Positions 9,842 through 18,177 of a stretch of DNA of 63,450 nt are shown here, in pieces (position 1 is the stretch's first letter; the number at the start of each line of letters is the position of its first letter). This DNA is from an uncultured Clostridia bacterium. Lineage in GTDB: Bacteria > Bacillota > Clostridia > TANB77 > CAG-508. Under the pieces are notes generated by a model. The model made no database searches. It had not been told where the DNA came from and was given only the letters and a program-made list of their open reading frames with translations. The stretch lies in the NCBI GenBank assembly GCA_934183045.1, contig CAKPRW010000001.1, forward strand, positions 1 to 63,450, in the 5' to 3' direction. A program made the translations under genes and the position numbers.

Positions 9842-10909
9842 ATGAGAAAAGGATTACAAAATGTCCAAAACGTAGAAAATAGCAATTATAAAATTATCGC
9901 TGTTGATGATGAAGAAGGAATTATCGATTCATTATCAATCTTTCTAAAAAGATCTGGATATGATTTTACAGGAGTAACTAATCCACAAGACGCAATAGAA
10001 AAAGTAAAAAATGAACATTTTGATTTAATGATATTAGACTTTATTATGACACCTTTCCATGGAGATCAAGTAGTAGAAGAAATAAGGAAATTCAACAAAG
10101 AATTATATATTCTACTTTTAACAGGTCACAAAGATTTAGCTCCACCTTTAGATACAATTAGAAGATTAGATATTCAGGGTTATTGTGAAAAAAGTGATAA
10201 ATTCGATCAACTATTACTATTAATAGAATCAGGAATTAAATCCATAAAACAAATGAATGAAATCAAGAAAATAAATACTGAACTATCAGATACTTATGGA
10301 AAACTTGAAAATGCTTATCTAGAAAGTATTGAAACATTAAGATATACAGTGGAAGCAAAAGATACATATACAAGAGGTCATTCTGATAGAGTGTCCGCTT
10401 ATTCTGTTTTAATCGGAGAAAAATTAGGTCTTTCTGATGAAGATATTAGAATTTTAAGAATTGGTGGTTTATTCCATGATATAGGAAAAATTGGTGTTCC
10501 AGACACAATTTTATTAAAAGATTCCAAACTATCTGATGATGAATATTCTCAAATAAAAAATCACCCTACAATTGGAGAACATATATTATCTAATGCATCT
10601 ATTTTTAAAGATATGATTCCAATTGTAAAACATCATCACGAAAGATTTGATGGAAAAGGATACCCCAGTATGTTAGCAGGTACAGATATTCCTTATTTTG
10701 CAAGGATTACTGCTGTTGCAGATACATTTGATGCAATGACTTCTAAACGTTCTTATAGAGATCCTTTACCTTTACAAGTAGTAATTGATGAAATTAAAAG
10801 GTGTTCTGGCACTCAATTCGACCCAGACATTGCAAAAGTTTTTGTAGAAATTTTGGAAAATGATTATGCAAAAATACAAGAAATACAAGAAAAATTTCCT
10901 ATAAGTTAG
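9842..10909 (+). CDS. Response regulator with HD-GYP phosphodiesterase domain
   Basis: A 355-residue two-domain protein. The N-terminal receiver has the acidic pair in AVDDEEG and the phospho-acceptor Asp in LMILDFIM. After a short coiled linker comes an HD-GYP domain with RGHSDRV, FHDIGKIGVPD, HHHERFDGKGYP and ARITAVADTFDAM, all metal-binding and GYP residues in place. This family hydrolyses cyclic di-GMP. It is therefore the likely output of the kinase upstream, turning the sensed signal into a change in c-di-GMP; the pairing is inferred from position. Start ATG at 9842 is chosen because AAGGAGGG lies 6 nt before it and overlaps the earlier ATG at 9836. Confidence 0.9.
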   Translation: MRKGLQNVQNVENSNYKIIAVDDEEGIIDSLSIFLKRSGYDFTGVTNPQDAIEKVKNEHFDLMILDFIMTPFHGDQVVEEIRKFNKELYILLLTGHKDLAPPLDTIRRLDIQGYCEKSDKFDQLLLLIESGIKSIKQMNEIKKINTELSDTYGKLENAYLESIETLRYTVEAKDTYTRGHSDRVSAYSVLIGEKLGLSDEDIRILRIGGLFHDIGKIGVPDTILLKDSKLSDDEYSQIKNHPTIGEHILSNASIFKDMIPIVKHHHERFDGKGYPSMLAGTDIPYFARITAVADTFDAMTSKRSYRDPLPLQVVIDEIKRCSGTQFDPDIAKVFVEILENDYAKIQEIQEKFPIS

Positions 10910-10959
10910 GTATTAATAAACATATTAATATATATAATTAAATAAAAGGAGGAATTTTT

Positions 10960-11709
10960 ATGACATCATTTGAAATAAGACAAGAAGCACGTAAGAGTTT
11001 AACAGGAAAATGGGGAAAAGGAGCTTTAGCTACATTAATCTTTTTGGTTCTTGATTATATTATCTCATTTGTACTAAATCTAGTTCCAATAGTGGGATCT
11101 CTTGCAGCATCTATTATTGCTGTTCCATTATCTTTTGGTTTTACAATCGCTATGATGAGCAAATTAAAAAGAAACGAAGATTTTTCTTATTTAGATTTCT
11201 TTACAGCAGGATTTGAAAAATTTGTTAAAGTATGGCAAACAACTTTATGGATATTTGTTAAAATGTTGGCGCCTATAGCTATTATACTAGTTGGTGCAAT
11301 TATTTGGGTTGTTGGTGAAACTACATCATCTTATAATGCAGTTTTATCACTTCTTGGTTCAATTATTTACATAGTTGGTATAATTTGGTCTATTCCAAAA
11401 TATTTTTCATATAAATTGTCTTTATACTTAATAAACGACAATCCAGATATGCTCGCTAAAGAAGCTGTAGAAAAAAGTGCTGAATTAATGAAAGGACATA
11501 GATGGGCATACTTCTGGTTACAATGTACATTTATTGGATGGGCACTTCTAGCTTGCTTAACAATAGGTATTGGAATGTTTTGGTTAATACCTTATATGCA
11601 TGTTGCAAATGTAACATTCTATGATAGTTTAGTTGGAAATGTTGACACAAAACCAGAAAAAGAAGAAACAATAGAGGAAGAATCAACAGAAGCAAATACA
11701 GTTCAATAA
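10960..11709 (+). CDS. DUF975-family integral membrane protein
   Basis: A 249-residue protein with about five membrane helices. The N-terminus (TSFEIRQEARKSLTGKWGKG) is the signature of the DUF975 family, and the C-terminus is an acidic, glutamate-rich tail (from about 228). The function of the family is unknown. AAAGGAGG is placed well before the ATG. It lies 50 bp after the HD-GYP gene with no terminator between, so the two are probably co-transcribed; a terminator follows. Confidence 0.75.
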   Translation: MTSFEIRQEARKSLTGKWGKGALATLIFLVLDYIISFVLNLVPIVGSLAASIIAVPLSFGFTIAMMSKLKRNEDFSYLDFFTAGFEKFVKVWQTTLWIFVKMLAPIAIILVGAIIWVVGETTSSYNAVLSLLGSIIYIVGIIWSIPKYFSYKLSLYLINDNPDMLAKEAVEKSAELMKGHRWAYFWLQCTFIGWALLACLTIGIGMFWLIPYMHVANVTFYDSLVGNVDTKPEKEETIEEESTEANTVQ

Positions 11710-11735
11710 AATTAGAATTTAAATAAAACAATATA

Positions 11736-11768
11736 ATATGGATGGCAAAATGCCATCCATATTTTTTA
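11736..11768 (+). terminator. Strong terminator between DUF975 gene and tex
   Basis: A perfect 12-bp stem (ATATGGATGGCA at 11736 and its complement ending at 11762) with an AAA loop, followed by six Ts on the plus strand. It overlaps the stop codon end of the converging tex gene. Confidence 0.85.
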
Positions 11769-13955
11769 ATTCAATCCCTTCATTGATAGTTTAACTTTTT
11801 GTCTTTCTTTATCAATTCCTATAACTTTAACTTTTACAATATCTCCTACGCTTACTACATCTGAAGGATTCTTTATAAACTTATCACTCATTTCTGAAAT
11901 GTGTACTAACCCATCATGTTTTACACCAATATCAACAAATGCTCCAAAGTCAATTACGTTTCTTACTGTTCCGCTTAATACCATTCCTTCTCTTAAATCT
12001 TCTAGTTTTAATACATCACTACGTAAAATTGGTTTTGGCATATCTTCACGTGGATCTCTTCCTGGTTTTGAAAGTTCCCCAATAATATCCTCTAAAGTCA
12101 TTTCACCAACATTTAATTCTTTTGCCATAGTATTAATATTGACAGTTTTTAATTTGTTTCTTAATTCTTCTAGTTTTTCTTTATCCCTTAAATCATTTTT
12201 GTCAAATCCTAAATTGCCTAATAATTTTTCAGTTACTTCATAACTTTCTGGATGAACAGCTGTAATTTCTAGTGGATTATCTCCATCTAATATTCTAATG
12301 AATCCTGCGCATTGTTCAAATGCTACTTTTCCTAGCTTAGGAACTTTTAACAACTGTTTTCTATTTTTTAATTTTCCATTTTCATCTCTATATTTTACAA
12401 TATTCTTTGCTATAGTATTGTTTATTCCAGAAACATAAGATAATAATGAAGGTGTTGCAGTATTAACATCAACTCCAACTTTATTAACACTATCTTCTAC
12501 AACTCCAGTAAGACTTTCTGCCAATTTCTTTTGATTAACATCATGTTGATATTGCCCTACACCAATAGCCTTTGGATCAATTTTTACTAATTCTGCTAAT
12601 GGATCTTGTAGTCTTCTAGCTATTGAAATTGCTCCTCTTATTGAAACATTTATATCTGGGTATTCTTCTGTAGCTAGTTTTGAAGCTGAGTAAACAGAAG
12701 CCCCCGCTTCACTAACTATTACATAATGTACAGGTCTTGCAACATCTTTTATCATATCAGCAACAAACATTTCAGATTCTCTTGAAGCTGTTCCATTTCC
12801 AATTGCAATCATATCAACTTTATCTTTTTCTATTAGTTTTAAAAGTTCTCTTTTAGCTCCTACAACATCATTTTGAGGTTCTGTTGGATATACAGTTGTA
12901 TAATCTAATACTTTTCCCGTATCATCTATAACTGCTATTTTACATCCTGTTCTATATGCGGGATCAAATCCCATTACAGTTTTTCCTTTTATAGGCGCTC
13001 CTAATAATAATTGTTTAGAATTTTGTCCAAATACTTTTATTGCTTTTTCTTCAGCTTTTTCCGTTAAGTCTGAACGTATTTCTCTATCTATTGAAGGTTC
13101 AATTAATCTATTAAAACTATCTTCAATTGTTTCTTTTAACATTTCTGTAAATTGTGTTTTATCTTTGATAATATCCTTTTCTATATAACTTAAAATTTTC
13201 TCTTCAGGTTTTTCTAATTTAACTTTTAAGAAACCCTCTTTTTCTCCACGATTTATAGCTAAAATTCTGTGACTTGGTATGTATTTTATAGCTTCTTGAT
13301 AGTCATAATACATATCATAGTTTGATTTTTCTTCTGGTTTTGATGCTTTTGTCACAACAAGACCTTCTCTGTAACATAATCTTTTGATTTCTTTTCTATA
13401 TTTACTATTATCAGAAATACTTTCTGCAATTATATCTAAAGCTCCCTTAATTGCATCTTCAGCAGTAGCTACTACTTTATCTTTATTCTTTTTATCTTCT
13501 TCTGATAATGAATCAATATTAATGTATTGTTTAGCAATTTCTTCTATTGCTTCTTTTTCATTTTGTTCTAAAATAATATTCGCTAGAGGTTCTAAACCTT
13601 TTGCTTTAGCAACAGTTGCTCTTGTTTTCTTCTTTTGCTTATATGGTCTATAAATATCTTCTACTTCAGCTAAAGTTTTACTAACAGCTATTGATTGTAA
13701 AATTTCATCTGTTAATTTTCCTTGTTCGTCTATAGATTTTACAACTTCTTCTTTTCTTTGCTCTAAATTTCTTAAATAGTTTAATCTTTCTCCTAAATCT
13801 CTAAGTGTCTCGTCACTTAAACCTCCTGTTACTTCTTTTCTGTAACGTGCGATAAACGGAATAGTATTTCCCTCATCTATTAATTTGATTGTAGCTTCTA
13901 CTTGTGAAGCTTTTATATGTAGTTCTTCTGCTATTGTTTTTGATATTTTGTCCAT
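11766..13955 (-). CDS. tex: Tex-family RNA-binding transcription accessory protein
   Basis: A 729-residue Tex/YqgF-type protein. The N-terminal helical region (IPFIARYRKEVTGGLSDE), central YqgF-like nuclease fold (MGFDPAYRTGCKIAVID), helix-hairpin-helix part (VGQYQHDVNQKKL, then IAKNIVKYRDENG) and C-terminal S1 RNA-binding domain (GMVLSGTVRNVIDFGAFVDI) are all present and of normal length. Tex binds RNA and influences transcription and translation; its exact role is unsettled. I take ATG at 13955 because family members begin there; a TTG at 13973 would add six residues but lies inside a perfect hairpin. The only strong Shine-Dalgarno sequence is about 43 nt upstream, on the far side of that hairpin. 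Confidence 0.88.
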   Translation of the reverse strand: MDKISKTIAEELHIKASQVEATIKLIDEGNTIPFIARYRKEVTGGLSDETLRDLGERLNYLRNLEQRKEEVVKSIDEQGKLTDEILQSIAVSKTLAEVEDIYRPYKQKKKTRATVAKAKGLEPLANIILEQNEKEAIEEIAKQYINIDSLSEEDKKNKDKVVATAEDAIKGALDIIAESISDNSKYRKEIKRLCYREGLVVTKASKPEEKSNYDMYYDYQEAIKYIPSHRILAINRGEKEGFLKVKLEKPEEKILSYIEKDIIKDKTQFTEMLKETIEDSFNRLIEPSIDREIRSDLTEKAEEKAIKVFGQNSKQLLLGAPIKGKTVMGFDPAYRTGCKIAVIDDTGKVLDYTTVYPTEPQNDVVGAKRELLKLIEKDKVDMIAIGNGTASRESEMFVADMIKDVARPVHYVIVSEAGASVYSASKLATEEYPDINVSIRGAISIARRLQDPLAELVKIDPKAIGVGQYQHDVNQKKLAESLTGVVEDSVNKVGVDVNTATPSLLSYVSGINNTIAKNIVKYRDENGKLKNRKQLLKVPKLGKVAFEQCAGFIRILDGDNPLEITAVHPESYEVTEKLLGNLGFDKNDLRDKEKLEELRNKLKTVNINTMAKELNVGEMTLEDIIGELSKPGRDPREDMPKPILRSDVLKLEDLREGMVLSGTVRNVIDFGAFVDIGVKHDGLVHISEMSDKFIKNPSDVVSVGDIVKVKVIGIDKERQKVKLSMKGLN

Positions 13956-13964
13956 TTTTTTATT

Positions 13965-14006
13965 AATTGCCAAAAAAACTAAGTTTTTTTGGCAATTTCT
14001 CCTTTC
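13965..14006 (-). promoter_or_regulatory. Shine-Dalgarno sequence plus perfect hairpin in the tex leader
   Basis: On the minus strand GAAAGGAGA (14006-13998) is followed at once by an inverted repeat with 16-nt perfect arms and a 1-nt centre (13997-13965), then nine A/T bases and the ATG at 13955. If the hairpin forms, the effective distance from ribosome site to ATG shrinks to about 10 nt. Alternatively a TTG at 13995, 4 nt after GGAG, opens a 10-codon leader peptide that ends at 13963, just before the ATG. Confidence 0.55.
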
Positions 14007-14034
14007 TTTTTATAACTTTTTCTTATACGTATTT

Positions 14035-15618
14035 TTATTCTACTCCTAAATATTCATTATAAGTAACTTCTCTATCAATAACTTTTCCATCTTCTTTTAT
14101 ATCTATAATTCTATTTGCTACTGTTTGTGTTAATTCATGGTCATGTGATGTAAAAATTAAATTTCCATTAAATTTTTTCATTCCTTCATTTAATGCTGTT
14201 ATACTTTCCATATCTAAATGGTTTGTTGGTTCATCAAATATTAAGAAGTTGGCACCTGATAACATCATCTTAGAAAGTACACATCTTACTTTTTCTCCTC
14301 CTGATAATACTTTTACACCTTTTAATGCTTCGTCGCCAGAAAATAACATTCTTCCTAAGAAACTTCTTACATATGTTTCATCAGGATCTTTAGAATATTG
14401 TCTTAACCAGTCTGTTATATTTTCGTCTGATTCAAATAAATAATTATTATCTTTAGGGAAATATGAGTTTGTTATTGTAGTTCCCCATACTAATTCCCCA
14501 CTATCTGGCTCTAATTCTCCTGCTATTATTTGGAATAATACTGTTTTTGCAAGTTCATTATCAGCTAATACTGCAATTTTATTATTAGCTTTTACATCAA
14601 ATGAAATATTGTCTAAAAGTTTTACTCCATCTATTGTTTTTGAAATATTTTTTACTTGTAATATTTCTCTTCCTGGTTCCCTATCTGGTTTAAAATCTAT
14701 GTATGGATATTTTCTATTTGAAGGTTTTATCTCATCTAATTCTATCTTTTCAAGAGTTTTCTTTCTTGATGTAGCTTGTTTTGACTTTGAAGCATTCGCA
14801 CTAAACCTAGCAATAAAATCTTGTAATTCTTTTATCTTTTCTTCTTTTTTCTTGTTTTGTTCTCTTGCTTGTTTTAGTGCTAATTGACTTGATTCATACC
14901 AGAAATCATAGTTTCCTGGATAAACTTTAATTTTTCCAAAATCAACATCTGCTATATGCGTACATACTTTGTTTAAGAAATATCTATCATGTGATACTAC
15001 TATAACTGTATTTTCAAAATCCATTAAAAAGTCCTGTAACCAATTAATACTTTTTAAATCTAGATCATTTGTAGGTTCATCTAGTAATAAAACATCTGGA
15101 TTTCCAAATAAAGCTTGTGCTAACAATACTTTTACTTTATCCCTTGCTTCAATCTCTTTCATAAACTTATAATGATCTTCTGGAATTATACCTAAATCAT
15201 TCAAAAGCATTGCTGCATCTGACTCTGCATTCCATCCATCTAATTCAGCAAATCTTTCTTCTAATTTTGCTGCTTTCATTCCATCTTCCTCTGAAAAATC
15301 TGGTTTAGCATATATTTCTTCTTTCTCTTTCATGATGTCATATAATTCTTTATTTCCCATCATTACAGTATCTATAACAGTATGCTCTTCAAATGCAAAG
15401 TGGTCTTGTTTTAATACAGACAATCTTTCTCCTTTATCTAAAGTAACATCACCTTTACTTGGTTCTATTTCTCCTGATAAAACTTTTAAAAAAGTTGATT
15501 TACCAGCTCCATTTGCACCTATAATTCCATAACAGTTTCCTTTTCCAAATCTTATATTTACATCTTCAAATAAGACTCTTTTTCCAAATCTAACTGTAAC
15601 TCCATTTGCAGATAACAT
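14035..15618 (-). CDS. ABC-F ATPase of the YbiT/YkpA subgroup
   Basis: A 527-residue protein with two fused ABC ATPase domains and no membrane helices. The first has Walker A GANGAGKST and Walker B LLLDEPTNDLD; the second has a degenerate Walker A (LADNELAKTV) but a good signature LSGGEKVR and Walker B FLIFDEPTNHLD. The linker is lysine-rich and coiled (about 235-300). The phrase HFAFEEHTVIDTVMMG is typical of YbiT/YkpA. ABC-F proteins act on the ribosome; this subgroup is a housekeeping factor rather than a proven resistance protein. The weak second Walker A is common in this subgroup. It lies upstream of tex on the same strand, 80 bp apart. Confidence 0.88.
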   Translation of the reverse strand: MLSANGVTVRFGKRVLFEDVNIRFGKGNCYGIIGANGAGKSTFLKVLSGEIEPSKGDVTLDKGERLSVLKQDHFAFEEHTVIDTVMMGNKELYDIMKEKEEIYAKPDFSEEDGMKAAKLEERFAELDGWNAESDAAMLLNDLGIIPEDHYKFMKEIEARDKVKVLLAQALFGNPDVLLLDEPTNDLDLKSINWLQDFLMDFENTVIVVSHDRYFLNKVCTHIADVDFGKIKVYPGNYDFWYESSQLALKQAREQNKKKEEKIKELQDFIARFSANASKSKQATSRKKTLEKIELDEIKPSNRKYPYIDFKPDREPGREILQVKNISKTIDGVKLLDNISFDVKANNKIAVLADNELAKTVLFQIIAGELEPDSGELVWGTTITNSYFPKDNNYLFESDENITDWLRQYSKDPDETYVRSFLGRMLFSGDEALKGVKVLSGGEKVRCVLSKMMLSGANFLIFDEPTNHLDMESITALNEGMKKFNGNLIFTSHDHELTQTVANRIIDIKEDGKVIDREVTYNEYLGVE

Positions 15619-15683
15619 TATATCTCCTCCTTATTAACACCTAGCATTATATAATATTTTTGCTAATAATTCAAGGAAAAATA

Positions 15684-15731
15684 AGAGATATATTCAACTA
15701 TTGATCATATAAAATAGTTTAATATATCTCT
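15684..15731 (-). terminator. Terminator of DUF378 gene
   Basis: An inverted repeat with 18-nt arms (one mismatch) and a 12-nt loop lies just past the stop codon of the DUF378 gene and is followed on the minus strand by TTATTTTT. Confidence 0.7.
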
Positions 15732-15736
15732 AAAAA

Positions 15737-15925
15737 TTAATCATCAAATAATAATTTAATTCCCCATAATCCAGAAACACCTACTAAAGCATAAATGATT
15801 CTAGATATAACAGTCATATCTCCGAAAATGGCAGCAACTAAGTTGAAATTAAAGAAACCTATTAATCCCCAATTTATTGCACCAATGATAATAAGTACCA
15901 ACGCTATTTTATCTACTACTTTCAT
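15737..15925 (-). CDS. DUF378 small membrane protein
   Basis: A 62-residue protein with two membrane helices, the first carrying IGAINWGLIGF, the recognised pattern of DUF378 proteins. Function unknown. A good AGGAGG precedes the ATG. It is a single-gene unit: a terminator follows and ABC-F lies beyond. Confidence 0.85.
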   Translation of the reverse strand: MKVVDKIALVLIIIGAINWGLIGFFNFNLVAAIFGDMTVISRIIYALVGVSGLWGIKLLFDD

Positions 15926-16083
15926 AATATCCTCCTATTTTATGATTTTCATTAATATTATTGACATTTTATAATTATTTATGCATTTTATTGAAAATCC
16001 AAGTATTTTATGTTACTTTTTATTTTTTTTGATAAGTTTTAGCGTTATTAACAAGCATTATCCTGATTTTTGATTTAAAAATA

Positions 16084-16124
16084 AAAAAACTGTTAAACAA
16101 AATTTTTTATAACTTTGCTAACAG
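16084..16124 (-). terminator. Terminator of corA-like gene
   Basis: CTGTTAGCAAAG and a partly complementary TTTGTTTAACAG flank a short A/T loop and are followed on the minus strand by seven Ts. Confidence 0.65.
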
Positions 16125-16153
16125 CCTAATATATATCAATATAATTTCTGCAT

Positions 16154-17104
16154 CTAGTCTAACATATCTTTTCTCTTTAACCACCAGGTAACTGCCAATG
16201 TTGTAACAATAGCTACAACAACCATAATTACAAATCCAGCTGGACTATTTTGAAATGGTAACCCTACATTCATTCCCCAAAAGCTTGAGATCATTGTTGG
16301 TACTGCCAAAATAATTGAAATTGATGTCAAAAATTTCATTACTCCATTTAGATAATTAGAAATAATTGAAGCATAAGCATCCATTGTACCATTTAAAATA
16401 TTACTATATATTTGTGCCATTTCTATTGCTTGTCTATTTTCTATTATGGCATCCTCCAATATCTCTTCATCTTCATCATATAATTTTACGATTTTACCTC
16501 TCATTGTCTTTTCCATGACAATCTCATTTGATTTTAAAGAAGTTGTAAAATATACTAAACCTTTTTCTAAACTTAGTAATTTTAACAATTCTTTATTTTT
16601 CATGGAATTTTTCAATATATATTCTGCAATTTCTGTTTCTTTATTGATTTGTTTTAAGTAATTTAAATAATATGATGAGTTTAAATATAAAATTTGAAAA
16701 ATAAATCTTGTCTTTTTATATGTTTGAAAATTCTTTATCTTTCTTTTTTCAAAATCTTCGATTATTTTATTCTTCTTTAATGATACTGTTATAAAAAAGT
16801 CATCTCTTACTACAATCATTCCTAATGGCATAGTTGTATATATATCATTTTCTTCATTTTTTTCAATAACTGGTACATCAACTATAAAAAGTATAGTATT
16901 ATCATCCTCTTCCTGGTCAATTCTCGCTTTCTCTTCATAGTCTAATGCATATTTTATAAAATCTTCTTGTATATTTATATTTTCACATACTTTTTTTATT
17001 TCTACTTCGGACGGGTTTACTAAATTAATCCAACTTCCTTTTTTAAATTCTTTTATTTCTTCAATTTTATTTGTTTCAATATTTGTGTTATATATCTTTA
17101 GCAT
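16154..17104 (-). CDS. corA: CorA-family divalent metal ion transporter
   Basis: A 316-residue transporter with a large cytoplasmic N-terminal domain and two C-terminal membrane helices. The first helix ends in the diagnostic GMN motif (SSFWGMNVGLPF), and the protein ends in the usual short basic tail (KRKD). CorA proteins form pentameric channels for Mg2+ or related ions; the exact ion is not evident. Of three clustered ATGs (17113, 17110, 17104) the last is chosen because AAGGGGTG lies 6 nt before it. Monocistronic, with its own terminator. Confidence 0.85.
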   Translation of the reverse strand: MLKIYNTNIETNKIEEIKEFKKGSWINLVNPSEVEIKKVCENINIQEDFIKYALDYEEKARIDQEEDDNTILFIVDVPVIEKNEENDIYTTMPLGMIVVRDDFFITVSLKKNKIIEDFEKRKIKNFQTYKKTRFIFQILYLNSSYYLNYLKQINKETEIAEYILKNSMKNKELLKLLSLEKGLVYFTTSLKSNEIVMEKTMRGKIVKLYDEDEEILEDAIIENRQAIEMAQIYSNILNGTMDAYASIISNYLNGVMKFLTSISIILAVPTMISSFWGMNVGLPFQNSPAGFVIMVVVAIVTTLAVTWWLKRKDMLD

Positions 17105-17189
17105 TCCCATCACCCCTTTTATACTCCAATAATATTATTGTAGCTTTTTTCTACCTCTTTGTCAATATTTTTGGTAAATTTACATAATT

Positions 17190-17218
17190 TTGACTTTTGT
17201 TGATATTTTTGCTATAAT
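17190..17218 (+). promoter_or_regulatory. Consensus promoter of the coiled-coil protein gene
   Basis: TTGACT at 17190-17195, 17-bp spacer, TATAAT at 17213-17218; the gene starts about 40 nt after the predicted transcription start. Confidence 0.75.
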
Positions 17219-17265
17219 ATAGATGAGTTGTATACATAAAAAGCAGGAAGGAAAGAGAGGACTTT

Positions 17266-17760
17266 ATGGCTCGGAAAATTATTAACATTTTGATAGTCTT
17301 TGCTCTTATTGGTATAGGAGGTATTGCTGGATTTTTTTATGGAAGATTTTTATCTTCCTCAGCTTCCAGTAAAGATGCACAGAAAATAGAGTCTTCAAGC
17401 AAAAAGGAAATTGATAGCTTGAATGCCAAAGTTTCTGACCTCACCAAAAAGAATGGTAACTTGAAAACCAAGGTAAATGAACTAAAAACTTCTATCTCAG
17501 ATCAAGACATAAGTGACAAAATACTAAATGCTGTTTTTTGGGATAAAGAAGGTGATTTCGTTGCAGATGAAAATGCTAAATTCTATACGGATATGAATTG
17601 CACAAAATCTGCTGGTAAGTCATTAACTTTTAATACTGATATTTGGTTGGAATTTGAACGTGCAAATGGATACACATTATATATATACCATTCCAAGAAC
17701 GGTTATGTATTCTCGCCAAATAAAACAGAATTGCAAGAAAAGAACACCGAAACAAATTAA
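17266..17760 (+). CDS. Membrane-anchored coiled-coil protein of unknown function
   Basis: A 164-residue protein not recognised as a named family. One N-terminal membrane helix (IINILIVFALIGIGGIAGFF) is followed by a serine-rich stretch, a coiled coil (about 45-85, heptads of Ile/Leu with Lys/Asp), and an extracytoplasmic domain of about 70 residues rich in aromatics (ILNAVFWDKEGDF, TLYIYHSKNGYVF) that may be a small beta fold. It has its own strong promoter and terminator, so it is probably expressed alone. Confidence 0.6.
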   Translation: MARKIINILIVFALIGIGGIAGFFYGRFLSSSASSKDAQKIESSSKKEIDSLNAKVSDLTKKNGNLKTKVNELKTSISDQDISDKILNAVFWDKEGDFVADENAKFYTDMNCTKSAGKSLTFNTDIWLEFERANGYTLYIYHSKNGYVFSPNKTELQEKNTETN

Positions 17761-17776
17761 CACATATTCCTGCTTT

Positions 17777-17812
17777 CTCGTTCTCTTATTATAATGAGAA
17801 CGAGTTTTTATT
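17777..17812 (+). terminator. Terminator after the coiled-coil gene
   Basis: CTCGTTCTC at 17777-17785 pairs with GAGAACGAG at 17796-17804 and runs into a T-rich tract. Confidence 0.85.
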
Positions 17813-17916
17813 TTTAATATAATATCATACATACAAGATAAATTATTAAAGTATCAAAAAATATGCACAAAATATAATTAGATTATCAAATGAATTCACA
17901 GAATCTGAAAAGAAAA

Positions 17917-17941
17917 AAAATAATACCATTTAAGGTATTAC
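17917..17941 (-). terminator. Terminator of tRNA-Lys(CTT)
   Basis: On the minus strand, AATACC and GGTATT pair around a short loop and are followed by a run of eight Ts, just past the 3' end of the tRNA gene. Confidence 0.6.
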
Positions 17942-17946
17942 TTTGG

Positions 17947-18020
17947 TGCGTCATCAGGGGGTCGAACCCTGGACCTTCGGATTAAGAGTCCGCTGCTCTA
18001 CCAACTGAGCTAATAACGCA
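17947..18020 (-). tRNA. tRNA-Lys (anticodon CTT)
   Basis: A 74-nt cloverleaf on the minus strand: acceptor TGCGTTA/TGACGCA, D arm TAGCTCAGTTGGTAGAGCA, anticodon loop CTCTTAA (anticodon CTT), T arm GGTTCGACC. CCA is encoded at 17946-17944. It stands alone with its own promoter. Confidence 0.93.
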
Positions 18021-18040
18021 TATATATTTAGTACTTTGTT

Positions 18041-18069
18041 ATTATATTATCTTTCTTTCTCTTTGTCAA
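18041..18069 (-). promoter_or_regulatory. Promoter of tRNA-Lys(CTT)
   Basis: Minus strand TTGACA (18069-18064), 17 bp, TATAAT (18046-18041): a full consensus match. Confidence 0.85.
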
Positions 18070-18129
18070 TATTTATATATTTTTTATTTCTTGTTTTACC
18101 TACAATCTAATACTAACATTTATACAAAA

Positions 18130-18173
18130 TAAAAAAGCAATTCAATATGTTTTTTAACATTAGAATTGCTTTC
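18130..18173 (-). terminator. Terminator of vanW-domain gene
   Basis: AAAGCAATTC and GAATTGCTTT flank a 20-nt loop just after the stop codon, followed on the minus strand by Ts. Confidence 0.75.
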
Positions 18174-18177
18174 TATT

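Noticed and set aside
14035..15618. Antibiotic-resistance ABC-F
   Set aside because: Sequence landmarks match the housekeeping YbiT/YkpA group, not Vga/Lsa/Msr types.
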